Below are positions 7,500 to 17,226 of a DNA stretch of 64,000 bases, one piece after another (positions within the stretch are counted from its first letter, which is position 1; every line of letters starts with the position of its first letter). Where the stretch lies: the NCBI GenBank assembly GCA_963850995.1, contig CAWKNQ010000004.1, positions 186,001 through 250,000 on the forward strand, read 5' to 3'. The DNA is from Gaiellasilicea sp963850995. Lineage in GTDB: Bacteria > Actinomycetota > Thermoleophilia > Gaiellales > Gaiellaceae. Both the position numbers and the translations under genes were made by a program. The notes below the pieces were generated by a model. It did no database searches. It worked only from the letters and a program-made list of their open reading frames with translations, and was not told the DNA's origin.

Positions 7500-9061
7500 G
7501 TGGCGAACGAGCTCGGCTGGGCAGAGCTGCGCGCGGGCCGGTGGGAGTCGGCACGCGCGGCCTTCGAGGCGGCCGAGGCGACCGCCGACGCGCTCGAAGG
7601 GCTGAGCTGGGCGGCCTGGTGGCTCGACGACGCCGAGACGGTGTTCGCCGCCCGCGAGCAGGCCTACCGGCTGTACCGGCAGGAGGGCGACGCAGCCGGC
7701 GCTGCGCGCATGGCCACCTGGCTCGCCGCCGACGAGCTCGACTTCCACGGTGCCGAGGCGGTCGCGAGCGGCTGGCTGCAGCGGGCCCGCAGGCTGCTCG
7801 ACGGGCTCGAGCCGGGACCCGAGCACGGCTGGCTCGCCTTCCACGAGGGCTACATCGCCCACGCGGGCGGCGACGGCGCGGCGGCCCGAGAGCTCGCCGG
7901 CCAGGCGGCGGAGCTCGGCCGGCGCTGCGGCGTCCCCGACCTCGAGATGCTCGGGCTCGCGCTCGAGGGGACGTCGCTCGTCGCCGAAGCACGTGTCGAG
8001 GAGGGCATGCGCCGTCTCGACGAGGCGACGGCGGCGGCGCTCGAGGGCGAGGCCACGATTCCGATCTCGAGCGCCTGGACGTGCTGCATGCTCGTCGGCG
8101 CGTGCACCGCCGTCCTCGACTTCGACCGCGCCGCCGAGTGGTGCGACCGGATCGCGGAGTTCGCCGACCGCTACGGGAGCCGCTACATGCTCGGCTTCTG
8201 TCGCGCCGAATACGGGGCCGTCCACCTCTGGCGCGGGCGCTGGTCCGAGGCGGAATCGCTCTTCGAGGAGTCCATCGACGCATACGCCCAGTCCCGGCCG
8301 CCGTACGTGCCGGGGCCGCTGGCCGCGCTCGCAGAGCTGCGGCGCCGGCAAGGCCGGACCGAAGAGGCCGCGGCACTGCTCGAGCAGGCGGGCGCTACCC
8401 CGAGCTCACAGCTCTGCCGGGCGCGGCTCGAGCTCGACGGCGGCCGGCCGCTCGCCGCGATCGAGCTGCTCGAGCGGCTGCAGAAGCGACTTGCCGGCCC
8501 GGAGCGCGCGCCCGTGCTCGAGCTGCTCGCGCGTGCGCTTGCCGCAAACGGACAGCTCGACGAGGCTCTGCCGCTGCTCGCCGAGCTCCGCGAGCTCGAG
8601 CAGCGGATCGGCACGACGCCGCTCCGAGCTGCAGCTGACCTCGCGGGCGGCCTGCTCGCCGCCGCGTCCGGCGAACACGAGCATGCCCGCCGCTGCTCGA
8701 GGATGCGGTCGAGGGCTACGTGCGCAGCAACGCTCCGTACGAGACGGCGCAGGCGAGGCTCGCGCTTGCCGAGAGCTTGCGGGCGCTCGGTCGGACGGAG
8801 CGCGCTGCGGCCGAGGAGGCGTCCGCTCAGACGACGCTGCGTGAGCTGGGGGCGAAGCTGCCCAGGCGGCTCGACGGCGTCACGCCGCGCGAGCGCGAGG
8901 TGCTCGCGCTCCTCGCCGAGGGCCTCACGAACCGCCAGATCGCCGAACGGCTCGTAGTCAGCGAGCACACGGTGCACCGGCACGTGACCAACATCCTGCG
9001 CAAGCTCGACGTTCCCTCGCGGGCTGCGGCCGCAGCGCATGCAGCCCGCACAGGCATGTAG
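7500..9061 (+). CDS. TPR-LuxR transcriptional regulator, one frame break
   Basis: From GTG 7500 the product runs as helical repeats (GWAELRAGRWESARAAFEAA and similar) for about 400 codons. At 8690-8697 the frame changes: upstream reads HEHARRCS, while the other frame continues LLEDAVEGYVRSNAPYETAQ and ends with a LuxR-type helix-turn-helix (LTPRE-like TPREREVLALLAEGLTNRQI, then VSEHTVHRHVTNILRKLDV). One missing base restores a single protein of about 520 aa. The absence of an N-terminal ATPase distinguishes it from the large LuxR protein at 57.6-60.4 kb. The target genes are unknown; it follows the exporter by 14 bases and may be co-transcribed. Confidence 0.72.
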
Positions 9062-9220
9062 CCCGTTCGGGCCAGTCGGGCGCGCGTGAGGATGGCCGGT
9101 CCCGGCGAAGCCGCCGCGGAGCCGTGGGACTACGGTCGCGTCATGGAGCGCCACGCGGTGTCGATCAGGCCGATCATCGCCGCCGCGGCGCTCGCCCGCA
9201 TCGAAGAGCGAGGAGGGCTC

Positions 9221-10048
9221 ATGGCCACGAAGCAGATCCCCGAGCACAAGGCTGCGGAGCGCGCGATGTGGGCGCTCGGCGACTACCACGCGTTCGCCAA
9301 GGCGACCGTCTGGGAGGTCGGGCCGAAGCTCGTCGCCGCCTGCGGGATCGGGCCGGGACACCGCGTCCTGGACGTCGCCGCCGGCACCGGGAACGTGGCG
9401 ATCAGAGCGGCAGAGGCAGGAGCGCAGGTCGTGGCATCCGACCTCACGTCCGAGAACTTCGCTTCCGGCCGGCGCGAGGCGGAGAAGCGCGGCGTCGAGC
9501 TCCAGTGGGTGGAGGCGGACGCGGAGGCGCTCCCCTTCGCGGACGGCGAGTTCGACATCGTCACGTCGTCGTTCGGCGCGATCTTCGCCCCGAATCACCA
9601 GGCCGTCGCGGACGAGCTGCTCCGCGTCTGCCGGCACGGAGGCACGATCGGAATGGCCAACTTCACGCCCGACGGCCCGGCGAAGGAGTTCTTCGAGACT
9701 CTTGCGCAGTTCCTGCCGCCGCCACCGCGCGGAGCACAGTCGCCGCTCGAATGGGGAAACCAGCAACACGTGCGCGAGCTCTTCGGCGACCGCGTCTCCT
9801 CGCTCGCGCTGACACGGGAGACGTATGTGGAGCGGAGCCCGGATGGGCCGGAGGCCTACGTCGAGCTCTTCAAGCGGACCTTCGGGCCGGTGATCGCTCT
9901 CTACGGAGCGCTCGCCGACCAGCCGGAGCGCAAGGCAGAGCTCGACGCGCGCTTCCGCGAGTTCGCAGCACAGGCGAACCGCGGCGCGCCGGGCGGGGCG
10001 GCCGAGTACCCCTACGAGTACCTGCAGGTCGTCGCGACGAAGCGCTAG
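9221..10048 (+). CDS. Class I SAM-dependent methyltransferase
   Basis: 275 aa from ATG 9221, chosen because AGGAGG (9211-9216) stands 4 bases ahead; in-frame upstream codons lack such a site. SAM motif I is VLDVAAGTGNVAI (about 46-58), with the acidic residue ending motif II at VVASDL and a UbiE-like post-motif LPFADGEFDIVTSSFGAIF. It resembles the UbiE/CoQ5 methyltransferases that act on small or lipid-like acceptors; the substrate cannot be deduced. The 159 bases upstream hold no other gene. Confidence 0.82.
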   Translation: MATKQIPEHKAAERAMWALGDYHAFAKATVWEVGPKLVAACGIGPGHRVLDVAAGTGNVAIRAAEAGAQVVASDLTSENFASGRREAEKRGVELQWVEADAEALPFADGEFDIVTSSFGAIFAPNHQAVADELLRVCRHGGTIGMANFTPDGPAKEFFETLAQFLPPPPRGAQSPLEWGNQQHVRELFGDRVSSLALTRETYVERSPDGPEAYVELFKRTFGPVIALYGALADQPERKAELDARFREFAAQANRGAPGGAAEYPYEYLQVVATKR

Positions 10049-10173
10049 GAGCGACGGACGGCGTCGTTCCGCGATACTCGCCGTCGTGGAGGGGATCGCA
10101 ATCGGTCCGGACGGCGGCGAGAAGGTCGCCCGCACGGCGCGGTCGCCATCGGATCCTGGCCGAGCTGCCGGAG

Positions 10174-10437
10174 ATGGAGGTGATCGAGCTTCGCTTCGGC
10201 CCGGACTTCGAAGGCGTCGACCCACACGCCCACTCCGATCACGTCGACTCCTTCTACGTCCTCGAAGGAGAAGCGGAGTTCACCGTCGGCGAGGAGGTCT
10301 TCCGCGCCGGGCCGGGCGGCTACGCCGCGGCGCCGATCGGCGTCGTGCACGGCTTCCGCAACGCCGGCGAGGGCGAGCTGCGCATGCTCAACGTGCACGC
10401 GCCGAACGTCGGCTTCGCGCAGCGGCTGCGCGGCTAA
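10174..10437 (+). CDS. Small cupin-domain protein (start uncertain)
   Basis: 87 aa from ATG 10174. The cupin core is clear: HAHSDHVDSFYVLEGEAEF, then AGPGGYAAAPIGVVHGF, giving the H-x-H and later H metal ligands of a single-domain cupin. Upstream, GTG 10086 opens MEGIAIGPDGGEKVARTAR in another frame, and sequence just before 10174 (HRILAELPE) looks coding, so a one-base break near 10140 may hide a longer protein of about 115 aa. The stop overlaps the convergent VOC gene by 4 bases. Function: probably metal-dependent small-molecule binding or catalysis. Confidence 0.6.
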   Translation: MEVIELRFGPDFEGVDPHAHSDHVDSFYVLEGEAEFTVGEEVFRAGPGGYAAAPIGVVHGFRNAGEGELRMLNVHAPNVGFAQRLRG

Positions 10438-10841
10438 GTCGCTCGCGGCCGGTACTCCGACGGGCCGGCGAGGACGACGCAATATCCGTCCGGGTCGCGC
10501 AGCCAAAGCTCCCGCTGCTTCGCGTTCGGGTTGACGTGGACGTCACGCACGACCTCGGCGCCGTGAGCGCGCATGCGGTCGACAGCCGCGTCGAAGTCAC
10601 CCACCTCGAACCAGAGCAGCGCGCCGTTTCCAAGCGGCACATCGGGTTGCGCGACCGGCCCGTGATGGTGCTCGACGTCGAGTCGGTGGAGCTGGAGCAG
10701 AATCTCGCCGGCGTCGACGATCTGCTCGTACTCGTCACCGCCGTGGCCGCTCGCGGCGCCGAGGGCGGCGAGGTAGAAGTCGCGCGAGCGCTCCACGTCC
10801 CGGACGGCGATCATCGGCTGCGGCCAGACCTTCGCTGCCAC
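10434..10841 (-). CDS. VOC-superfamily (glyoxalase-like) protein
   Basis: 135 aa. It shows the two beta-alpha-beta-beta-beta units of the vicinal oxygen chelate fold: PMIAVRDVERSRDFYLAALG at the start and ALLWFEVGDFDAAVDRMRAHGAEV in the middle, ending with the typical LWLRDPDGYCVVLAGP. Glyoxalase/bleomycin-resistance relatives bind a metal through H/E residues; candidates here are the glutamines and histidines around LLQLHRLDVEHHHG. The specific substrate is unknown. It lies 4 bases downstream of acs on the same strand. Confidence 0.8.
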   Translation of the reverse strand: MAAKVWPQPMIAVRDVERSRDFYLAALGAASGHGGDEYEQIVDAGEILLQLHRLDVEHHHGPVAQPDVPLGNGALLWFEVGDFDAAVDRMRAHGAEVVRDVHVNPNAKQRELWLRDPDGYCVVLAGPSEYRPRAT

Positions 10842-10845
10842 GCGC

Positions 10846-12799
10846 CTACTCCTCGGCGGCGTCAGCCGAAGCGCGTTCGGCGATCTCGCTCACGACTGCG
10901 GGATCGGCGAGCGTGGTCGTGTCGCCGAGCGGCCGGTTCTCGGCGACGTCGCGCAGGAGCCGCCGCATGATCTTCCCGGAGCGCGTCTTCGGCAGCTCGG
11001 GCGTGAAGACGATGTTCGCCGGCTTCGCGATCGGGCCGATCTTCGCCGCGACGTGGTTGCGCAGCTCCTCGAGCATCTCGAGGGAGCCCTCCTCGCCGCC
11101 CTTCATCGTCACGTAGGCAACGATCGCCTGGCCGGTGAGCGCGTCGGCGCGGCCGCAGACCGCCGCCTCGGCCACCTTCTGGTGGTCGACGAGCGCCGAC
11201 TCGACCTCGATCGTCGAGATCCGGTGCCCGGAGACGTTCATCACGTCGTCGACCCGGCCGAGCAGCCAGAAGTCGCCGTCCTCGTCCACCCGCGCGCCGT
11301 CGCCCGCGAAGTAGACGCCCGGGTAGCGCTCCCAGTAGGTCTGCCGGAAGCGCTCGTCGTCGCCGTAGATGCCGCGCGTCATCGCGGGCCAGGGCCGCTT
11401 CAGGACGAGGTAGCCGCCGCCGCCCGGGCCGACCTCCTCGCCGGCCTCGTCGTAGACCGCGGCCTCGACACCCGGGAACGGCTTCGTCGCCGAGCCGGGC
11501 TTCAATGTTGTCACGCCGGGCAACGGCGTGATCAGCACCATCCCGGTCTCGGTCTGCCACCACGTGTCGACGACGGGCGTCCGGTCTGCGCCGATGTGCT
11601 CGCGATACCAGACCCACGCCTCCGGGTTGATCGGCTCGCCGACCGTCCCGAGCAGCCGCAGCGAGGAGAGGTCGTGCTTCGCTGCGTGCTCGGTCCCCCA
11701 CTTCATGTGCGCGCGGATCGCCGTCGGCGCCGTGTAGAGGATGGTGACCCCGTAGCGCTCGACGATCTCCCACCAGCGGTCCTTGTCCGGGTAGTCGGGC
11801 GTGCCCTCGTAGAGCACGGACGTGGTCGGCGTTGCAAAGCGGCCCGTAGACGATGTAGCTGTGACCGGTGATCCAGCCGATGTCGGCCGCGCACCACCAG
11901 ACGTCCTCGTCGGCCTTGAGGTCGAAGATGAGCGCGTGCGTGGAGGCCACGCCGACGAGATAGCCACCGGTCGTATGCGCGATCCCCTTCGGCTTCGCGG
12001 TCGTGCCGGACGTGTACATGAGGAAGAGCAGGTCCTCGGAGTCCATCGGTTCGGGCGGGCACGTCTCCGGGTCGTCCGAGACCTCGAGCTCGTGCAGCCA
12101 GTGGTCGCGACCGGCTTGCATCGGGACCTCGTTGCCCGTGCGCCGGACGACGAGGCAGCGCTCGATCCCCGGTGCGTCGGCCATCGCCTCGTCCGCTGTC
12201 CGCTTGAGCGGGACGGTCGTGCCGCGACGCCAGGCCTCGTCCTGGGTGACGAGGACGGTGCAGCCCATGTCGTTCGCGCGGTCGGAGAGGGAGTCGGCTG
12301 AGAAGCCGCCGAAGACGACCGTGTGCGGCGCGCCCAGTCGCGTGCAGGCGAGCATCGCGACGGGGAGCTCCGGAACCATGCCCATGTAGATCGCGACCTT
12401 CGTCCCCTTGCGGACGCCGAGCTCCTTGAGCGCGTTCGCGAAGCGGACGACCTCGGCCTGGAGGTCGGCGTAGGTGATCGTCCGCCGCTCGCCCTCGGGC
12501 TCGCCCTCCCAGTGGTAGGCGACGCGGTCGCCGAGCCCCGCCTCCACGTGCCTGTCGACACAGTTGTAGGCGACGTTGAGCTTGCCGCCGAGGTACCACT
12601 TCGCGTAGGGGAGCTCCCACTCGTAGAGGCTCGTGAACGACTCGAACCACGTGAGGCGCTCGCGGCCCTCGCTCTCCCAGAACTCGTCGAAGTCGCGCTC
12701 GTAGATGTCCGGCTGCGCGACCGCGAGCGCCGCGAAATCCGGCGGCGGCGGATAGCGCCGGTCCTCGACGAAAATGGTCTCGATCGTCTGTTCGCTCAC
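10846..12799 (-). CDS. acs: Acetyl-CoA synthetase (AMP-forming), one frame break
   Basis: From GTG 12799 (GTGA overlap with the M24 peptidase stop) the product reads as acetate:CoA ligase: ACAS N-terminal region (FDEFWESEGRERLTWF), P-loop motif MYTSGTTAKPKGI, then after the break EGTPDYPDKDRWWEIVERYG, WWQTETGMVLI, hinge GRVDDVMNVSGHRIST and the acetylatable-lysine motif PKTRSGKIMRRLLR. Near 11832-11838 the frame shifts between GPLCNAD and TTSVLYEG; a one-base gain or two-base loss explains it. Total length is about 650 aa, normal for the family. It activates acetate for central metabolism in the cytoplasm. Confidence 0.88.
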
Positions 12800-13935
12800 A
12801 GCTCGAAGTCGTAGGGGTAGTCGGTCAGCACCTCCGCGCCGCCGTCCGTGACGAGGATCAGGTCCTCGACCCGGACGCCGCCGTAGCCCTTCCGGTAGAG
12901 GCCTGGCTCGAGCGCGATCACGTCGCCGGCGACGAGCGGCTCGCTCTCGACTCGCCCCAGTCCCGGCCGCTCGTGCACCTCGAGCCCGACGCCGTGGCCG
13001 GTCGCGTGGAAGTAGCCGTCCTCGAGCGCCTCGCCCTCCGCCTTGTGCAGCTGCGTCTTGTGCCCGTGCTCGTGGAAGAAGTCGCACACCTGCCGGTGGA
13101 TGTCGCTCCCCTTCACGCCCGGCTCGACCGCGGCCACGGCGAGGTCGAGCGCCTCCTTCGCGAGCCGGTGGAACTCGCGCAGCTCGTCCCAGCCGTCGCC
13201 GACCAGGAACGTGCGCGTGAAGTCGGAGTGGCAGGCCGACTCGCGGTCGCGCGGGAAGAGGTCGAAGAGGATGACGTCGTCGGCGGCGATCGGGCCCGAC
13301 CCGCCGTCGTGCCCGACCGCGGTCTGGGCGCCGTGGGAGACGATGAACTCGTCGGCGGCGGCGCCGTGCTCGCCGAACACGCGCTCGACCTCGAGCTTGA
13401 TCCGCTCGCAGGTCAGCGGCTCGCCGCCCAGCGTGAGCACGCCGTTCGCTCGCGATGCGGTCCGCAGCAGCGCGACGCCGGCGGCTACTCCCTCCTCGAC
13501 CGCGCGGCACGCGCGGCGGATGCCCGCCAGCTCGGTCTCGGTCTTGACGCGCCGACGCTGGTCGAAGAAGCCCTGGTCGGCCTCGAGCTCGATCCCGTTC
13601 GCGCGCAGGTGGTCCGCGTGGCCGAGCGGGAAGGTCGCAGGCGTGACGGCGCTCTGGACGCCGAGGTGCCGGCAGGCGTTGAGGTAGAGCTCCCGCTCGT
13701 GCGCGTACGGATCGAGGCCGCGCTTGAGCAGCTCGTCGATGCCGACGTCCTCGAGCGTCAACACCTCGAGGCCGGTGCCGAGCTCCGCGATCCGCCCCGA
13801 CTCGAGCGAGCTGACGACGACGGAGCGCTTTCCGGCGACCTCCGCGTAGAGGAACGGGTCGGGGACGGCGAGCGGCACCTCGTGCCGGAGCTCCGGCGAG
13901 CGGATCGTGTCCGCGACGATCAGCACGTCGGCCAT
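12796..13935 (-). CDS. M24-family metallopeptidase, Xaa-Pro aminopeptidase-like
   Basis: 379 aa from ATG 13935. A creatinase-like N-terminal domain (about 1-145) precedes the pita-bread catalytic domain. The five metal ligands can be traced: D in VILFDLFPR, D in HSDFTRTF, H in ATGHGVGLEVHE, E in ALEPGLY and E in VRVEDLILV. It should remove N-terminal residues before proline in the cytoplasm. It overlaps the acs start and is divergent from the M32 carboxypeptidase, so two peptidases flank one 89-bp intergenic space carrying an inverted repeat. Confidence 0.85.
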   Translation of the reverse strand: MADVLIVADTIRSPELRHEVPLAVPDPFLYAEVAGKRSVVVSSLESGRIAELGTGLEVLTLEDVGIDELLKRGLDPYAHERELYLNACRHLGVQSAVTPATFPLGHADHLRANGIELEADQGFFDQRRRVKTETELAGIRRACRAVEEGVAAGVALLRTASRANGVLTLGGEPLTCERIKLEVERVFGEHGAAADEFIVSHGAQTAVGHDGGSGPIAADDVILFDLFPRDRESACHSDFTRTFLVGDGWDELREFHRLAKEALDLAVAAVEPGVKGSDIHRQVCDFFHEHGHKTQLHKAEGEALEDGYFHATGHGVGLEVHERPGLGRVESEPLVAGDVIALEPGLYRKGYGGVRVEDLILVTDGGAEVLTDYPYDFEL

Positions 13936-13951
13936 CGACGTGATCCTAGAC

Positions 13952-14005
13952 GGCTCGATGCGAAGCAGTGAGCGCACGCGCGCCCAGCTACCACATCGAG
14001 CCTCT
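13952..14005. repeat. Inverted repeat between divergent peptidase genes
   Basis: GGCTCGATG (13952-13960) and CATCGAGCC (13994-14002) form 9-bp arms. The right arm extends to CACATCGAGCCTCT (13992-14005), one base different from the arm at 1922-1935. The flanks are also alike (CGCGCG stretch on one side, Y-rich bases on the other). Confidence 0.6.
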
Positions 14006-14024
14006 GGTCGGTAGGTTCCGGGGC

Positions 14025-15520
14025 ATGACCGAGCCACTGACTCAACTCAAGCAGCGCCTGGCGGAGATCTACGACCTCCAGCGCGCATTCGGCGTCCTGA
14101 GCTGGGACCGCCAGACGATGATGCCGCCGCAGGGCGGGCCTGGACGAGCCGAGGCCGCGGCGACCCTCCGGGGAATCGCCCACGAGCGCTTCGTCGCCGA
14201 CGAGACCGGCCAACTGCTCGAGCAGGTCACGCCACTCGAGGACAGCCTCGACTACGACTCCGACGACGCGAGCCTGATCCGCGTCACCCGCCGCGAGTGG
14301 GAGAAGGCCCGCCGGGTCCCGCCCGAGATCCCCGCAGCCTGGGCGCGCGAGGCCGGCAAGGCGCACGCCGCCTGGCTCGAGGCTCGCTCGGAGAACGACT
14401 TCGCCGTCTTCCTGCCCGCGTTCCGGCGCGTGCACGACGTCGCGCTCCGCTGGGCGGAGCACATGGAGCCGGGCGACTCGCCGTACGACGCCTTCCTCGA
14501 CGAGTACGAGCCGGGGATGAAGACGGCCGAGGTGAAAGCGGTCTTCGACGTGCTGCGGCCCGAGCTGGCCGCGCTCGTGCGGGACGCCGGCGAGCCTGCC
14601 GACGACTCGTTCCTCGAAGGCGACTTCCCGGTCGAGAAGCAGCAGGAGGTCTCGGCCGCGATCCTGCGCGACTTCGGCTTCGAGGAGGGCACCTACCGCC
14701 TCGACCCGACGGTGCACCCATTCGCGACGTACTTCTCCGTCCACGGACATCCGGATGACGACGCGCTACCGGCCGGACAACCTGCGCTCGCTCTGGCCGT
14801 CGATGCACGAGGCAGGGCACGGGCTCACCTTCCGCGGCGTCGATCAGGCGCTGCGCCGCTCCCCGCTCGACGGGAACGCGTCGATGGGGCTCGGCGAGTC
14901 GCAGAGCCGCACGCTGGGAGAACCTGGTCGGGCGGTCGCTCGCGTTCTGGCGCGGCCGCTTCCCGCAGGTCCAGCAGGCGTTCCCGCAGCTCGAGGGGGT
15001 CGACCTCGACACCTGGTACCGCGGCATCAACCGCGTCGCGCCGGGCTTGATCCGCGTCGAGGCGGACGAGGTCACCTACTCGCTCCACATCATCCTCCGC
15101 TTCGAGCTCGAGCAGGAGCTCGTCAGCGGCTCGCTCGATCCGGCCGACCTGCCGGAGGTGTGGAACGCGCGCATGCACGAGCTCCTCGGCGTCGAGGTGC
15201 CCGACGACCTCCGCGGCGTCCTCCAGGACGTGCACTGGACGCGAGCCTCGTACGGCTACTTCCCCACGTACGCCCTCGGGAACGTCCTCTCCGTCCAGAT
15301 CTGGCGTGCCGTCGAGGAGGATCTGCCGGATCTCGAGGCGCAGCTCGAAGCGGGCGAGTTCGAGCCGCTCTACGAGGCTTTGCGGACGCGCCTGTACCGG
15401 CACGGGGCGAAGTTCATGCCGATGGAGACGCTCGAGCGGGCAATCGGGGCGAGCGAGATCGACCCTGCTCCCTATCTCGGTTACCTCCGCGGCAAGGTGG
15501 CGGGCCTCCAGCCCGTCTAG
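14025..15520 (+). CDS. M32 carboxypeptidase Taq family, two frame breaks
   Basis: From ATG 14025 the protein starts MTEPLTQLKQRLAEIYDLQR, the usual M32 N-terminus, and stays in frame to about 14745 (FATYFSVHG). A second frame carries the zinc site SMHEAGHGLTFRGVD (HExxH) up to about 14925, and a third carries ENLVGRSLAFWRGRFPQVQQ through to the stop, including HIILRFELEQELVSG and YFPTYALGNVLSVQ. Summing the parts gives about 500 aa, normal for the family. The second break is a lost base in CTGGGAG (expected L-W-E-N). The enzyme removes C-terminal residues from peptides in the cytoplasm; all conserved blocks survive, so error is likelier than decay. Confidence 0.82.
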
Positions 15521-15561
15521 CGCCGACCTGCCGGAAAGCGCCACCGTCTGCGCGGGACCGG

Positions 15562-15603
15562 TCCGGGGACTGTCCCCGGACACGTCCCGCGCGGACGTGT
15601 CCG
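15562..15603. repeat. Two overlapping hairpins between convergent genes
   Basis: TCCGGGGAC-T-GTCCCCGGA (15562-15580) is followed, overlapping, by CGGACACGTCC (15577-15587) and GGACGTGTCCG (15593-15603), an 11-bp arm pair around CGCGC. It lies between the M32 stop and the convergent gene at 15659 and could end transcription from both sides; alternatively it is a dispersed palindromic repeat. Confidence 0.6.
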
Positions 15604-15658
15604 TGCGTAAATCTTCCGCAACGATTTCTCCACAGGCGCCGCGGGGCGCTTCCGCGCG

Positions 15659-16027
15659 CTATTCGTCGAGGGCGAGGAGCGCCTCGTGGACGGCGCGGCT
15701 CGCGTCGGCGAGGCGGACGACGAGCTCGGCGAGGCGGCGACCACCACTCCCGACCGCGGGGACGAAGACGGCGCCGCGACGGTCGACGTTCATCGGCTCC
15801 GCCGCCCACTCGGCCGGCTCCTGCCAGCCGGCAGGCTTGAACGCCTTCTCGACGGCGCGGCCCTCGTCGGTGAGCAGGTAGTGGTCGAGCCGCTTGCGCA
15901 CCAGGATCCGGACCGGCTCGCCGTCGCCGTACGCGAGCCCGGAGTCGACGAGGGCCTCGCCCCGCTCCTGCTCCGCGAGGTTCGCAAGCGCATCGGCGAC
16001 TGATACGACCGCCGTCACGGCACTCAC
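15659..16027 (-). CDS. Uncharacterised conserved-looking protein
   Basis: 122 aa from GTG 16027. No family recognised. The N-terminal part (ADALANLAEQERGEALVDSG) is helical, the middle (ILVRKRLDHYLLTDEGRAVE) resembles a winged-helix-like beta-hairpin region, and the C-terminus is a long helix. No signal peptide, cysteine cluster or membrane segment is seen. Codon use fits the neighbourhood. It is divergent from the amidohydrolase operon, with 47 bases between starts. Confidence 0.55.
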   Translation of the reverse strand: MSAVTAVVSVADALANLAEQERGEALVDSGLAYGDGEPVRILVRKRLDHYLLTDEGRAVEKAFKPAGWQEPAEWAAEPMNVDRRGAVFVPAVGSGGRRLAELVVRLADASRAVHEALLALDE

Positions 16028-16074
16028 GCTACCACCCCCGGCCGAGGCTGAACCAGCCCGTAGACTCCGAAGCC

Positions 16075-17226
16075 GTGGAGGACATGCTGTCGCGGTCTCA
16101 GGCGCTCGTGGAGAGGTTCGAGGAGCTCGTCCGCGCCGAGCTGCCCGAGGGCGTCGAGCTGTTCGACGCGCACGTCCATCTCGGCACCGACATCGACGGG
16201 ATGCGCGGAGACCTGGAGGAGCTGTTGCGGATCCAGCGCGCCCATGGAATCACCCGCTCCTTCGTCTTCTGCCTCGACGAGCCTGACCGGCATCCAGGCT
16301 TCCGCGCACCAAACGAGCGCACGCTCGCCTTCGCGAAGGAGAGCGGCGGCGAGCTGATCCCGTTCGTGCGGCTCGACCTCGCCGAGAGCCCGATCGAAGA
16401 AGCGAGCCGCTGCATCGACGCGGGCGCGCGCGGGATCAAGCTCCATCCGCGGGCGCAGAAGTTCCTGCTCGACGACGAGCGGCTCGCGCCGGTCTTCGAG
16501 CTCGCCGCCGACCGGAAGGTGCCGATTCTGATCCACGGCGGCCGGGGCCTCCCGCCGATCGCGGATGCGCTCGCGCGGCTGATGGACCGCTACGAGCCGC
16601 AGCTGATCGTCGCCCACGCCGGCATCGCCGACCTCGCCGCTCTCGCCCGCCACTTCAGCGGCCGGCCGGGAGTCTTCTTCGACACGTCGGTCTGGAGCCC
16701 GCTCGACCTGCTCGACCTCTACCGGCTGGTCTCTCCCGAGCAGGTGCTGTTCGCCTCCGACTACCCCTACGGGCAGCAGCCGGCGTCGCTGCTCGCGGGG
16801 ATCCGCACCGCGCGCATGGCCGGTCTGGACGACGTCCAGCTGGAGGCCATGCTCGGCGGGAGTGCGCGACGGATCGCAGCGGGGGAGCCGGCCCTCCCGC
16901 TGACTGCGCCGCGCGGCCCGCAGAGCATCCTCCACCCACTCACGTTCGCCCGCATCCACCAGTACATCTCGATGGCGACGCCGCTCCTCTGGACGCGGCA
17001 GGCCGACACGATCGGCGTGCTCGGCCTCGCGCTGAACGCCTGTGACGAACGGGCGAACGGCCATCGCGCCGACGCCGAGCGGATCCGCGAGCTGCTCGTC
17101 ACCGCCCGCGACCTCTGGCTCACCTTCCCCGAGGCCGAGGACGAGCGCGAGCGCACGCGGGTCGCGCGAGCCGCCTTCCGCCTGCTCCACCTCGCGAACA
17201 TCGTCTCGGTCACGGCGCATGCCTGA
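16075..17226 (+). CDS. Amidohydrolase-family TIM-barrel metal hydrolase
   Basis: 383 aa; GTG 16075 or ATG 16084 three codons later. The amidohydrolase_2 marks are DAHVHLG (HxH, about 31-37), GIKLHPR, ILIHGGRG, LIVAHAGIADLA and FASDYPYG (catalytic Asp). A C-terminal extension of about 110 aa (after 275) is helical and unusual for the family. It should hydrolyse or decarboxylate a small cyclic or amide substrate in the cytoplasm. It overlaps the next gene, the iron-sulfur subunit of a molybdenum hydroxylase, by 8 bases, so the two probably act in one catabolic route for an aromatic or N-heterocyclic compound. Confidence 0.8.
   Translation: MEDMLSRSQALVERFEELVRAELPEGVELFDAHVHLGTDIDGMRGDLEELLRIQRAHGITRSFVFCLDEPDRHPGFRAPNERTLAFAKESGGELIPFVRLDLAESPIEEASRCIDAGARGIKLHPRAQKFLLDDERLAPVFELAADRKVPILIHGGRGLPPIADALARLMDRYEPQLIVAHAGIADLAALARHFSGRPGVFFDTSVWSPLDLLDLYRLVSPEQVLFASDYPYGQQPASLLAGIRTARMAGLDDVQLEAMLGGSARRIAAGEPALPLTAPRGPQSILHPLTFARIHQYISMATPLLWTRQADTIGVLGLALNACDERANGHRADAERIRELLVTARDLWLTFPEAEDERERTRVARAAFRLLHLANIVSVTAHA

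Noticed and set aside
6031..8376. 781-codon open frame on the minus strand across the exporter and LuxR genes
   Set aside because: Extremely Arg/Ser-rich product with no domain; it is the antisense shadow of high-GC genes that have clear motifs.
8690..8697. Programmed ribosomal frameshift in the LuxR/TPR gene
   Set aside because: No slippery heptamer with downstream structure, and similar breaks occur in many unrelated genes of the window; sequence error is simpler.
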